This document shows positions 1 through 7,846 of a stretch of 64,000 nt of DNA, in pieces. Origin of the DNA: Aquimarina mycalae (GTDB lineage: Bacteria > Bacteroidota > Bacteroidia > Flavobacteriales > Flavobacteriaceae); assembly GCF_029906345.1 (NCBI RefSeq), contig NZ_JARYGY010000001.1, positions 346,851 through 410,850 on the forward strand. Direction: 5' to 3'. The notes under the pieces were generated by a model, which ran no database searches, was not told the origin of the DNA, and saw nothing but the letters and a program-made list of their open reading frames with translations. The translations under genes were made by a program, and so were the position numbers. Numbering within the stretch: the stretch's first letter is position 1; every line of letters begins with the position of its first letter.

Positions 1-130
1 AATTATTATTTTCGGGATACCATAACGCAAAAAACTGATCAGAAGCATATCCTCCAATACCAAGCGCTCCTACAAAAACTATTATATTAATTATTAATAA
101 AACCTTTACCGTATCTGTAATTCTACCCAT
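1..130 (-). CDS. Rhomboid family intramembrane protease, N-terminal fragment
   Basis: This is the first 43 codons of a gene that leaves the window at its left edge. The start codon is the ATG read from 130-128. The peptide begins MGRITDTVKVLLIINIIVFVG, a basic start followed by a first membrane segment, which fits the N-terminus of the rhomboid proteins that often follow mutL in Flavobacteriaceae. The catalytic Ser/His region lies outside the window, so activity cannot be judged. The start is only 6 bases after the mutL stop, so the two genes are probably cotranscribed. The family call rests on the N-terminus and gene order only. Confidence 0.6.
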   Translation of the reverse strand, partial: MGRITDTVKVLLIINIIVFVGALGIGGYASDQFFALWYPENNN

Positions 131-136
131 CTACTT

Positions 137-2011
137 TTAAAATTTTTTATCTATATCATCTACTGTTAACGTGATGAATGTTGGCTTATTATCTGGTGAA
201 ATTGTTGGTTCAGTACATGCAAAAAGACTATTTACTATATGTTGCTGTTGCTCTTTTGCCAAATCTGCTCCCGTTCTTACTGCTATACTTCCCGAAATAG
301 ATCTCGCTAGTAGATCTGTTAAAGAAAAACCAGTATCTGGCACTTCGTGCTCAATATCACTGATTAATTTTTCTAAAAGCATAGAAACTTCACTTTCTGT
401 AATTACTGTAGGAATTCCTGAAATGGTTGCTTCTTCTCCAGAGATATCTTCAAATACAAAACCAGTATTCTCTAACTGTTCCTGCACAGTTTTTAGCAAT
501 GTTACCTCTTGTTTGGAAAAAGAAAGTTTTAATGGAAATAATAACTGTTGGCTTACAGCACTTGCCATTGTAATATTCTTTAGTACCTCTTCGTATAAAA
601 TTCTCTGATGTGCTCGATGTTGATTAATAATTACCATACCACTTTTAATAGTGGTCACAATATATTTTCGTCTTAACTGATACGTTGTATTATGTTCTAA
701 ATCTGTATTTGTATTTCCTTCAAATAAAGAACCCGTTACTTCTGTGCTTTCAAACTGAACTGTAGAAAAATCACTTTCAGTAGGTTTAGAAGGTATTTCT
801 GTGGTATCTAAACCAGCATATAAATTCTCCCAACTTCCAGTAGATTCTTTTTTAAAATTGGTATAACTTTTTGTAGATGATCCATTACTATCCTTTGGGT
901 CTTCTTTAAACGGATTAAAACTTCTATCAACTTCTATTGTAGGAGTTTGAACCATTTTACTTTTATACTCATACGGAGTATCCATCGAAGCATCCCGATT
1001 AAAATCTAAAACTGGAGCTACATTAAATTGACCTAAACTATGTTTTATCGTAGAACGTAACATCGCATATAACGCATGTTCATCATCAAACTTAATTTCT
1101 GTTTTCGTTGGATGAATATTAATGTCAATAGATGTTGGGTCAACTGTTAGATATATAAAATAACTTGGATGTGTTTTTTCTTTAAGCAATCCTTCGAATG
1201 CAGAATTCACTCCATGATTAAGATAAGCACTCTTGATAAATCTATCGTTGACAAAGAAAAATTGTTCACCTCTGGTTCGCTTTGCATATTCTGGTTTGGC
1301 CACAAACCCAGTAATACTAACCAGATCTGTCTCTTCGTCAATTGGGACTAATTTTTCATTGGTTTTTCCACCAAAAATCTGAACAATTCGTTGACGATGA
1401 TTAGAAACAGGAAGATTAAAAACCTCGCTTCCATTATGGTACATATCAAACTTAATATCTGCATGAACCATAGCAACCCTATGAAATTCGTCTATAATAT
1501 GGCGTAACTCTACGGTATTTGATTTTAGAAAATTACGACGTGCAGGAATATTATAAAAAAGATTTTTCACACTTATAGAAGTTCCTTTTGGTGTAACACA
1601 AACCTCTTGTGAAACTACTTCACTACCCTCTATTTTTATTTCTGTACCTACTTCATCCTTCTCTTGCTTAGTCTTTAACTCTACATGAGCAATTGCGGCA
1701 ATAGAGGCAAGGGCTTCGCCTCTAAACCCTTTAGTATTTAGCTGAAAAAGATCTTCTGCTGTTTTTATTTTAGAGGTTGCATGGCGCTCAAAACTAAGTC
1801 TTGCATCTGTAACACTCATACCAACACCATCATCAATAACCTGAATAAGTGTTTTGCCTGCTTCTTTAATGATTAATTTTATATGGGTAGCCTTAGCATC
1901 TATAGCATTCTCTAACAGCTCCTTAACCACAGAAGCTGGTCGTTGAACCACTTCTCCAGCAGCAATCTGATTGGCTACATGGTCTGGTAATAATTGGATG
2001 ATATCTGACAT
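137..2011 (-). CDS. mutL: DNA mismatch repair protein MutL
   Basis: MutL is the ATPase that links mismatch recognition by MutS to strand removal. The 624-residue length is normal for the family. The N-terminal GHKL ATPase motifs are intact: ELLENAIDA at 31-39, DDGVGM at 60-65 and GFRGEAL at 95-101. The middle (about 340-440) is a low-complexity linker, and the C-terminal 180 residues are the dimerisation domain. The place of the metal-binding endonuclease motif DQHAxxE is taken by NQHRAHQ at 463-469, with Asn for Asp and Gln for Glu. The C-terminal Cys/His motifs are also degenerate, so endonuclease activity is doubtful. The gene abuts a small membrane-protein gene upstream and the rhomboid gene downstream. 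Confidence 0.97.
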   Translation of the reverse strand: MSDIIQLLPDHVANQIAAGEVVQRPASVVKELLENAIDAKATHIKLIIKEAGKTLIQVIDDGVGMSVTDARLSFERHATSKIKTAEDLFQLNTKGFRGEALASIAAIAHVELKTKQEKDEVGTEIKIEGSEVVSQEVCVTPKGTSISVKNLFYNIPARRNFLKSNTVELRHIIDEFHRVAMVHADIKFDMYHNGSEVFNLPVSNHRQRIVQIFGGKTNEKLVPIDEETDLVSITGFVAKPEYAKRTRGEQFFFVNDRFIKSAYLNHGVNSAFEGLLKEKTHPSYFIYLTVDPTSIDINIHPTKTEIKFDDEHALYAMLRSTIKHSLGQFNVAPVLDFNRDASMDTPYEYKSKMVQTPTIEVDRSFNPFKEDPKDSNGSSTKSYTNFKKESTGSWENLYAGLDTTEIPSKPTESDFSTVQFESTEVTGSLFEGNTNTDLEHNTTYQLRRKYIVTTIKSGMVIINQHRAHQRILYEEVLKNITMASAVSQQLLFPLKLSFSKQEVTLLKTVQEQLENTGFVFEDISGEEATISGIPTVITESEVSMLLEKLISDIEHEVPDTGFSLTDLLARSISGSIAVRTGADLAKEQQQHIVNSLFACTEPTISPDNKPTFITLTVDDIDKKF

Positions 2012-2305
2012 TTATTGTCCCGCAGTAAATATGGATAAATCAAAATCAATGAAATATAAAAAGATGAAGATGAGTACAAACACAATATAAATTAATCTTT
2101 TGTTGATTTCTCGATTTCCTCGATTGCGACTTGATTTTCGGTCTTCACTCCATTGCGCTCCAAAATCTATTGCATTTTTAGTATCGCGATATTTAGTAAT
2201 TCTATTTTCGAAATCATAGATATTTCCTTCACTCTTACCTTTATAATACCTAGGTGTATAGTTATATCTTCGATTCGTTTTTCTCTTAGGGATACTTAAT
2301 TTCAC
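2012..2305 (-). CDS. Small basic single-pass membrane protein (flavobacterial, unknown function)
   Basis: This 97-residue protein has a strongly basic, Arg/Tyr-rich N-terminal two thirds and one hydrophobic segment near the C-terminus (KRLIYIVFVLIFIFLYFI). It is probably a single-pass inner-membrane protein. I chose the GTG at 2305-2303 because an AAAGGAG Shine-Dalgarno-like sequence (2318-2312) lies six bases upstream. A longer reading from a TTG at 2335 would begin inside a TATATTTG promoter element. Short proteins next to ribH in Flavobacteriaceae are sometimes labelled 'riboflavin synthase subunit beta', but nothing here resembles lumazine or riboflavin synthase. The gene abuts mutL and is probably cotranscribed with it. 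Confidence 0.75.
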   Translation of the reverse strand: MKLSIPKRKTNRRYNYTPRYYKGKSEGNIYDFENRITKYRDTKNAIDFGAQWSEDRKSSRNRGNREINKRLIYIVFVLIFIFLYFIDFDLSIFTAGQ

Positions 2306-2332
2306 GTGCTGCTCCTTTCTTTTTATATTATC

Positions 2333-2340
2333 CAAATATA
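2333..2340 (-). promoter_or_regulatory. Promoter -7 element (TATATTTG)
   Basis: On the minus strand this reads TATATTTG, a full match to the Bacteroidetes TAnnTTTG element. It lies about 28 bases upstream of the GTG start at 2305. No clear -33 TTG sits at the usual distance. It could drive the small membrane gene, mutL and the rhomboid gene. Confidence 0.45.
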
Positions 2341-2473
2341 CTTAAAATGCATAGTAATCTAAAGCTTTTAGCATTACAATAACATTGAAATATTAACAGC
2401 AAGGATAATGCCGTTTTAGGAAATCATAAAAAATATACGCTACATTAATAGAGATCATTATTGACCAACCAGC

Positions 2474-2971
2474 TTAGAATTTGGCGTCTTTACGTAGTTG
2501 TGCCATTTTGATTGCCGCAATAGCAGCTTCTGTACCTTTGTTACCATGTTTACCTCCTGATCTATCTATCGATTGCTGCATTGTATTATCTGTCAACACA
2601 CAGAAGATAACTGGAATATCATTATTAATATTTAAATCCTTGATTCCTTGAGTTACTCCATCACATACAAAATCGAAGTGTTTTGTTTCTCCCTGAATCA
2701 CACTCCCAATAGCAATAACAGCATCTAACATATCATAGGATTCCTGCATTTTTTTGCAACCATAGATGAGTTCAAAACTACCTGGCACATTCCAACGAAC
2801 TATGTTTTCTTTAATTACTCCGCAGTCTATCAATGCATCAAAAGCTCCTTGAAAAAGTCCCTCAGTAATCGTTTCATTCCACTCTGAAACAACAATCCCA
2901 AACCGAAAATTCTTCGAGTTTGGGATTGTAGCTTTATCATATTGAGATAAATTTTTATTTTCTGTAGCCAT
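2474..2971 (-). CDS. ribH: 6,7-dimethyl-8-ribityllumazine synthase
   Basis: RibH condenses 5-amino-6-ribitylamino-uracil with dihydroxybutanone phosphate, the penultimate step of riboflavin synthesis. The 165-residue length is typical. The sequence shows the N-terminal substrate strand (FRFGIVVSEWNETIT), the PGSFEL loop, the IGSVIQGETKHFDFV segment with the conserved active-site His, and the GKHGNKGTEAA C-terminal signature. Other riboflavin genes are not nearby. It lies downstream of a TPR-protein gene on the same strand. The 49-base gap holds a heptamer-repeat hairpin immediately before the start codon. Confidence 0.97.
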   Translation of the reverse strand: MATENKNLSQYDKATIPNSKNFRFGIVVSEWNETITEGLFQGAFDALIDCGVIKENIVRWNVPGSFELIYGCKKMQESYDMLDAVIAIGSVIQGETKHFDFVCDGVTQGIKDLNINNDIPVIFCVLTDNTMQQSIDRSGGKHGNKGTEAAIAAIKMAQLRKDAKF

Positions 2972-2976
2972 ATTTA

Positions 2977-3010
2977 AAATTCAGAATTCAGAATTCAGAA
3001 TTCTGAATTT
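2977..3010 (-). repeat. Heptamer tandem repeat forming a hairpin in front of ribH
   Basis: The plus strand holds TTCAGAA three times (2980-3000) followed by TTCTGAA (3001-3007), with AAA before and TTT after. The ends form a 10-base inverted repeat (2977-2986 with 3001-3010) around a 14-base loop. It fills the space between the TPR-gene stop and the ribH start. It could act as a weak terminator or control ribH translation. It could also be a slippage-prone simple repeat with no role. Confidence 0.6.
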
Positions 3011-3020
3011 ATTATTTAAA

Positions 3021-3794
3021 CTATTTAAGCATTCCTTGAGCTCTTCCTAAATGTACATCAACTTGATTAGCCTCTGCACTTTTAGAAAACTCTTCTTTTA
3101 TTCTTTCTAAGTATGTAATCGCAACTTCTGGTTTCCCTAATGATATCGCAGTAATAGCTGATTTCAATAAGAATTTAGGAGTTGTATATTCATTGTTCTT
3201 TGTTTTGGCTGCTTTTTCATAGTACCCCAATGCTTCATCCATTTGGTCTAACTGAGCAAATGCATCACCAATTCCACCTAATGCCAAAGGACCAAGCATC
3301 TCATCATCACTCTTGAATTTATCTAAATGATCGATAGCTTCTTGATATTTGCTCATATTAAGGTAAGAAAAACCTGCATAATAATTAGCTAAGTTTGCTG
3401 CTTTAGTACCTCCGTAGTTTTCTATGATCTCTAAAAAACCATATTTACCTTCTCCTCCATTAAGAGCCAATGTATATAAAGAATCACTAAGTGTAGTGTT
3501 ACCATTTACTGCATTATCAAAATATTGTTGTGCTTTAAACATTTCATTGGAAGCTTCTTGTTCTTTTGGTTCCTGAATATATTTCTGATATCCAAGGTAT
3601 CCTAAAACAACTACAGCTATAGCACCAACAATAATAAATATATATTTTTGATTAGCAGCAACCCATTCTTCAGTTCGGGAAGCACCTTCATCTAAAGTAT
3701 TAAATACCTCAGCAGTTGTAGAATTGTCTTCTAATTGTTCTACTTCTTCTGCTTTATTTTTTGGTTTGTATCCTCGTTTCTTATAAGTTGCCAT
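3021..3794 (-). CDS. TPR protein anchored in the inner membrane (YfgM-like)
   Basis: This 257-residue protein has a charged cytoplasmic N-terminus, one membrane segment at about 50-68 (KYIFIIVGAIAVVVLGYLGY) and a periplasmic C-terminal part with TPR-like helical pairs (about 85-255). The layout resembles YfgM-type proteins that assist periplasmic folding, but I see no decisive motif. A TATTTTTG -7 promoter element is present on the minus strand at 3822-3815, about 20 bases upstream of the ATG. It is probably the first gene of a run into ribH and faces recF divergently. Confidence 0.8.
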   Translation of the reverse strand: MATYKKRGYKPKNKAEEVEQLEDNSTTAEVFNTLDEGASRTEEWVAANQKYIFIIVGAIAVVVLGYLGYQKYIQEPKEQEASNEMFKAQQYFDNAVNGNTTLSDSLYTLALNGGEGKYGFLEIIENYGGTKAANLANYYAGFSYLNMSKYQEAIDHLDKFKSDDEMLGPLALGGIGDAFAQLDQMDEALGYYEKAAKTKNNEYTTPKFLLKSAITAISLGKPEVAITYLERIKEEFSKSAEANQVDVHLGRAQGMLK

Positions 3795-3930
3795 AAATTA
3801 TATTTAATGAACGGCAAAAATAAAATTTTTATTCATAATTAAAAGCGAAAATATTTGTTATTTTTCAATATTTTGCACTTCTTATTTGAGAATTCCAAAA
3901 AAGTCGCGACTTGCTGACGATCAGTAGTTT

Positions 3931-5019
3931 ATGATTCTAAAATCACTTTCTTTAATCAATTACAAAAATTTTGAATCCGTCAATTTCGAATTTGACGATA
4001 AGATTAATTGCCTTGTCGGTCATAATGGAGTAGGCAAAACCAATATCTTAGATGCCATATATCATTTATCTTTTGGCAAAAGTTATTTTAATCCAATCAC
4101 TGGACAAAATATAAGGCATGAGACCGATTTTTTTGTTGTTGAAGGGCTGTATGATAAATCAGATCGCGAAGAAAAGGTCATTGTAAGTGCTAAAAGAGGG
4201 CAAAAAAAAGTAATAAAACGTAATGGAAAGGCCTATGATACTTTTAGCGAACATATAGGTTTTCTTCCTTTGGTTATTATTTCTCCAGCTGATAGAGATT
4301 TAATTACGGATGGTAGTGATACACGTCGTAAGTTTATTGATGGCGTAATTTCGCAAAGCGATACAGCTTACCTTTCTACTCTGTTAAACTATACTAAAGT
4401 AGTTTCTCAACGTAATTCTCTTTTAAAATATTTTGCGGCGAATAATACCTTTGATGCTACTACCTTAGAAATCTACAATCAGCAACTTCACGAATTAGGA
4501 AGTGTTATTCATGAAAAAAGAACATCTTTTCTAGAAACATTCATCCCAATATTTACACATAGATATGAAGCTATCAGCTCTGGTAAAGAATCGGTTACAT
4601 TAAGCTATCAAAGTAAACTATCAGAAACTAGCTTATTAACGCTTTTAGAACAAAATTTAGCAAAGGACAGAATGTTACAATACACCAGTGTTGGTGTTCA
4701 TAAAGATGACCTATCTTTTGAGATCGAAGGGCATCCTATAAAGAAATTTGGAAGTCAAGGCCAACAAAAATCTTTTTTAATAGCATTAAAACTGGCACAA
4801 TTTGATTTCATCAAAAAACAAAGCAAAGTAAATCCATTGCTCTTATTAGATGATATTTTTGACAAACTTGATGAAAAGCGTGTAGAACATATTATACAAC
4901 TAGTGGATGATCAAAATTTCGGACAGCTTTTTATAAGCGATACCCATGCGGATCGTACGGAAAATGTGGTAAAGAAAATATCACAATCTTATAAAATTAT
5001 CAAATTAAGTAATGATTAA
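3931..5019 (+). CDS. recF: DNA replication and repair protein RecF
   Basis: RecF is an SMC-like ATPase that, with RecO and RecR, loads RecA at gaps. The 362-residue length is standard. The Walker A motif GHNGVGKT is at 30-37, an ABC-type signature (FGSQGQQKS) near 274, and the Walker B region ([12 protein letters not shown]) near 307. The ATG start gives the usual MxLxxLxLxNYxNF N-terminus. The stop overlaps the next open frame by 8 bases, and a DciA-like gene follows, so this looks like a small replication and repair operon. Confidence 0.97.
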   Translation: MILKSLSLINYKNFESVNFEFDDKINCLVGHNGVGKTNILDAIYHLSFGKSYFNPITGQNIRHETDFFVVEGLYDKSDREEKVIVSAKRGQKKVIKRNGKAYDTFSEHIGFLPLVIISPADRDLITDGSDTRRKFIDGVISQSDTAYLSTLLNYTKVVSQRNSLLKYFAANNTFDATTLEIYNQQLHELGSVIHEKRTSFLETFIPIFTHRYEAISSGKESVTLSYQSKLSETSLLTLLEQNLAKDRMLQYTSVGVHKDDLSFEIEGHPIKKFGSQGQQKSFLIALKLAQFDFIKKQSKVNPLLLLDDIFDKLDEKRVEHIIQLVDDQNFGQLFISDTHADRTENVVKKISQSYKIIKLSND

Positions 5020-5446
5020 TAAAAACAAATTTATGTTTAAAAAGATTATATACATATCGGTTTTTCTACTAGTTTCCTGTTCAAAACCTAATCCAGAAGA
5101 GTACATTAAACATATTAATGGATATTGGGGAATTGAGAAAGTAATTACTTCTGAAGGTGTCGAAAAACTATACAATTATAGTCAAAGTGTTGATTTTTTT
5201 GAAGTACATGATCTTAAAGGAGTTCGTAAAAAAGTAAAACCGCAATTAGATGGCAGTTTTATAACCACACGAGACAGTAAAACTTTTTCGTTAAAAATAG
5301 AAAACGACAGTCTAAGAATGTATTATAAAACACCTTTTGCAACTTGGAAAGAAACATTGATTTCTGCAAAAGAAAATCAAATGATTATAAAAAATAAGGC
5401 TGGAAATCTTTACTTTTACAAACCGTATAAGAAGATCCAATTATAA
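5012..5446 (+). CDS. Small lipoprotein, lipocalin-like size, unknown function
   Basis: The product is up to 144 residues long with a lipoprotein signal (FLLVSC, Cys 23, or Cys 16 if translation starts at the second ATG at 5033). The mature part is short and rich in beta strand, with the pattern [11 protein letters not shown] near the start. That resembles small lipocalin-like or DUF4488-type lipoproteins of Bacteroidetes. The first ATG overlaps recF by 8 bases, and the second leaves a 13-base gap. I keep the longer form but regard both as possible. It sits between recF and the DciA-like gene and abuts the latter. Confidence 0.65.
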   Translation: MINKNKFMFKKIIYISVFLLVSCSKPNPEEYIKHINGYWGIEKVITSEGVEKLYNYSQSVDFFEVHDLKGVRKKVKPQLDGSFITTRDSKTFSLKIENDSLRMYYKTPFATWKETLISAKENQMIIKNKAGNLYFYKPYKKIQL

Positions 5447-5743
5447 ATGGCGAGAAGACAAAACGAACACCTAAGCATCAGTGACGTTCTTAAAGAATTT
5501 GTGAGCGAAAACAAACTTCAAAAAGGATTGGATAAAGTTGAAGTACGTGATGTATGGGAACAAATTATGGGGCCTGCTATTAATAAATATACCCGAAATA
5601 TTAAACTAGAGCGAGAAACACTCTATGTAGAACTTACTTCTTCTGTTCTTAGAGAAGAACTAAGTTATGGAAAAGATAAAATCATAGCCAATCTTAATGA
5701 AACTCTCGGAAGAGCATTAATTAAGAAATTAGTATTGCGTTAG
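5447..5743 (+). CDS. DUF721 / DciA-like protein (putative DnaB helicase loader)
   Basis: This 98-residue protein matches the DUF721 pattern: a helical N-terminus, the VWEQIMGPAINKYTR core, then ETLYVELTSSVLREEL with a C-terminal basic helix. DciA, the named member of this family, helps load the replicative helicase DnaB. DnaB itself is encoded at 31.3-32.9 kb. The gene starts directly after the lipoprotein stop, in line with recF. Its stop overlaps the convergent thioesterase stop by 4 bases. The family call is good, and the helicase-loader role is inferred from the family. Confidence 0.85.
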   Translation: MARRQNEHLSISDVLKEFVSENKLQKGLDKVEVRDVWEQIMGPAINKYTRNIKLERETLYVELTSSVLREELSYGKDKIIANLNETLGRALIKKLVLR

Positions 5744-6120
5744 TCTACTCTTGGCAAATCGATCTTAGTTTTTCCGTGAGCAGTTGGTTTTCCTTTTTCG
5801 TTAAGTGTAACCATAGTGATATTTTCGACTTTGATAATAGTTTTATGAGTAAGTATATTTCTAACTTCACATTTAAGAATTAAAGATGCTCTTCCAAACT
5901 TCACTATTTCCATTCCGATTTCGACAATATCTCCTTGTATTGCAGAACTCACGAAATTAATTTCAGACATGAATTTTGTAACAACCCTTTTGCTTTCTAA
6001 CTGGATAACAGCATACAGTGCTGCTTCTTCATCGATCCATTCCAGCAGTCTCCCACCGAAAAGTGTCTCATTTGGGTTTAAATCTCCAGGTTTTACAATC
6101 TTTCTGGTATGATAATGCAT
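5740..6120 (-). CDS. Acyl-CoA thioesterase, hotdog fold
   Basis: The 126-residue protein has the hotdog thioesterase pattern seen in YciA and BFIT-like enzymes: PGDLNPNETLFGGRLLEWIDEEAALYA near the N-terminus, with the Asn and Asp of the active-site helix, then FVSSAIQGDIVEIGMEIVKFGRASL. It probably hydrolyses acyl-CoA esters in the cytoplasm. I start at the ATG at 6120. Upstream extension to a TTG at 6228 would run into the preceding lipoprotein gene and adds no family sequence. It converges on the DciA-like gene with a 4-base overlap. Confidence 0.88.
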   Translation of the reverse strand: MHYHTRKIVKPGDLNPNETLFGGRLLEWIDEEAALYAVIQLESKRVVTKFMSEINFVSSAIQGDIVEIGMEIVKFGRASLILKCEVRNILTHKTIIKVENITMVTLNEKGKPTAHGKTKIDLPRVD

Positions 6121-6203
6121 ATTTCTATTCTTTCTCACAAAGTTAGAGAAATATGACCTTAATAAATTAGTACTTAGATCAGGTATAAAAATTAACTGCT
6201 TTT

Positions 6204-7646
6204 TTACTGTACGATTATTTCTTCGCAAAACTGAGTTCCATCAGGACAAGTTGGAGTTTCTGCAGAAATACAGATTTCATAGGTTCCTGGACTAAACTGA
6301 AAAGAGAAAGTATTATCTGCTCCTGGTCCTCCATCTTGCTCAATAACATCTCCATTGACTCTCCATTCATACGTAGTATCCTGTATCCCATCAAATTGCG
6401 CAGTAAAATTATAGCTAGGCGTATTTCCTTCTTGTTCTACGGTAAAAAACAAATTTGGACAAATGGGTACCACAGTAATTTCTCTACAAAATTCTACTCC
6501 ATTAGGACAAGAGGGCGTTGTAGTTTTAATGCATACAGTATGAACTCCTGGCGTAAGGTTAGAGAAAAACATATTATCTCCATTAGCTCCACCATCTTCT
6601 TCTACAGCTTGTTCATCGACGAACCATTGATAGGTTACATCGCTAATTCCAGTAAAATTAGATACAAAAGTATACTCAAGTGTTCCCTGCTCTTGTTCGA
6701 ATTCGAAAAACAATTCTGGACATAAAGCAGCAACTTCTATTCTTTTACAAAATTCAATACCTTCAGGACAATTATCGGTTTCTGCCTTCATACAAACCTC
6801 ATATACTCCAGGAGCATCAAAATCTCTTAATAGTATATTATCACCTTGATTATTTGGACCATCGATTTCTATAAACTCTCCATTAACATACCAACTATAA
6901 GAACCTACAACATTCAGATTAGGAAAATCTGCTTCGAATCTATACCCTAAGTTAAAAGAGTCTGTTACATCAAAAGTAAAGCCTAATTGAGGACATCTTT
7001 GTATACAAGATTCTATAATTCTAAAAAATCCAAAGTAGGTATTTATAGATGTGCTTTCAAAATTAGGAGATACTAACACATTCACTGGGAACTTAAATTC
7101 TGGCTGATAATCTGCTCCTTGGCCTTGATAAAAAATCTGAAATTCTTCGTCAGAGTTTATTTCCTCCTCATTACCACTAGCACTCAATAAGGTCACTGGA
7201 TAATCAAACTTAAAACATCCATTAAAAAAACGATCAAATTGATCTCTAACTGTATCAAACTCGCATTCTCGAAGGACATTAAATAAAGCTATCTCATTTG
7301 GAATAACAACCTCATCATCACTACCTTTAAATATAACTCGAACAGGAAATTGCAAGCCAGTAACATTAAAATTAGTTTCTTGACTAGAAATAACATCTAC
7401 CAATCCTTGATAGTCATCAATTCTAATAGTAGCATCATTATTATATCCTAATGTAATAGGATATACAAATTTAAAACACTGTTCAATTTCAGGCAAAAAA
7501 GTTGTGTTTGAATCAAAATTATTGAGGATAGTAACTACCGAAACACTGGATATAATATCATCTGTGTTTTCATCAGGAAAAAAGGAATCATCAGTTACAC
7601 AACTACTAAAAAGTAGTGCAAGTATTATCAAAAACCGTGTATACAT
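6204..7646 (-). CDS. Surface lipoprotein with three cysteine-rich PKD-like repeats and a duplicated N-terminal module
   Basis: The signal MYTRFLIILALLFSSC marks a lipoprotein. After it come two related modules of about 80 residues, opening CFKFVYPITL and CFKFDYPVTL and each closing with a Cys-containing helix. Then come three PKD-like repeats of about 85 residues. Each repeat has four cysteines in a fixed order (CP-x-LFF, then EVC, then CPxG, then FC) and a Y-x-W-x-V-N-G core. I start at the ATG at 7646. A TTG at 7661 is in frame but less likely. A GGTAGGGTA-N14-CGTTT element lies 38 bases upstream. It is a paralogue of the next two genes; binding partner unknown. Confidence 0.85.
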   Translation of the reverse strand: MYTRFLIILALLFSSCVTDDSFFPDENTDDIISSVSVVTILNNFDSNTTFLPEIEQCFKFVYPITLGYNNDATIRIDDYQGLVDVISSQETNFNVTGLQFPVRVIFKGSDDEVVIPNEIALFNVLRECEFDTVRDQFDRFFNGCFKFDYPVTLLSASGNEEEINSDEEFQIFYQGQGADYQPEFKFPVNVLVSPNFESTSINTYFGFFRIIESCIQRCPQLGFTFDVTDSFNLGYRFEADFPNLNVVGSYSWYVNGEFIEIDGPNNQGDNILLRDFDAPGVYEVCMKAETDNCPEGIEFCKRIEVAALCPELFFEFEQEQGTLEYTFVSNFTGISDVTYQWFVDEQAVEEDGGANGDNMFFSNLTPGVHTVCIKTTTPSCPNGVEFCREITVVPICPNLFFTVEQEGNTPSYNFTAQFDGIQDTTYEWRVNGDVIEQDGGPGADNTFSFQFSPGTYEICISAETPTCPDGTQFCEEIIVQ

Positions 7647-7684
7647 ATTGAATCTTTTCAAAATATTCTGTCTTTATATAAGTA

Positions 7685-7712
7685 AAACGCCTGAAAATCA
7701 GGCTACCCTACC
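7685..7712 (-). promoter_or_regulatory. Putative ECF sigma promoter GGTAGGGTA-N14-CGTTT (lipoprotein at 6204)
   Basis: On the minus strand GGTAGGGTA (7712-7704) is followed by 14 bases and CGTTT (7689-7685). The same block and spacing recur at 9342, 10719 and 11355. The CGTTT block resembles the -10 element of many ECF sigma promoters. The assignment to the sigma factor at 10827 is an inference. Confidence 0.75.
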
Positions 7713-7780
7713 CCAATTTAAAATAAATTTTTCAATTCATTTTAGATCACAATCTAACACATCCTAGTTTTATAAACAAA

Positions 7781-7814
7781 ATTCCCTGGAAGAATGGCAA
7801 TGCTTCCAGGGAAT
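7781..7814 (-). terminator. Hairpin downstream of the five-repeat lipoprotein gene
   Basis: A perfect 12-base inverted repeat (7781-7792 with 7803-7814, ATTCCCTGGAAG and its complement) encloses a 10-base loop. It lies 33 bases past the stop of the gene ending at 7847. There is no long T run after it, so it may also be an mRNA-stabilising hairpin. Confidence 0.7.
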
Positions 7815-7846
7815 CAACCTAATTAATCTAACCTAACCAACTTTAA

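Noticed and set aside
171..608. Long open frame on the plus strand inside mutL
   Set aside because: It is the antisense shadow of a highly conserved gene and has no recognisable product or start signal.
6121..6228. Longer thioesterase from a TTG at 6228
   Set aside because: It would overlap the preceding lipoprotein gene and adds 36 residues not expected in hotdog thioesterases.
7661..7661. TTG start 15 bases upstream of the ATG of the three-repeat lipoprotein
   Set aside because: The ATG at 7646 already opens a clean lipoprotein signal; the TTG only adds five residues.
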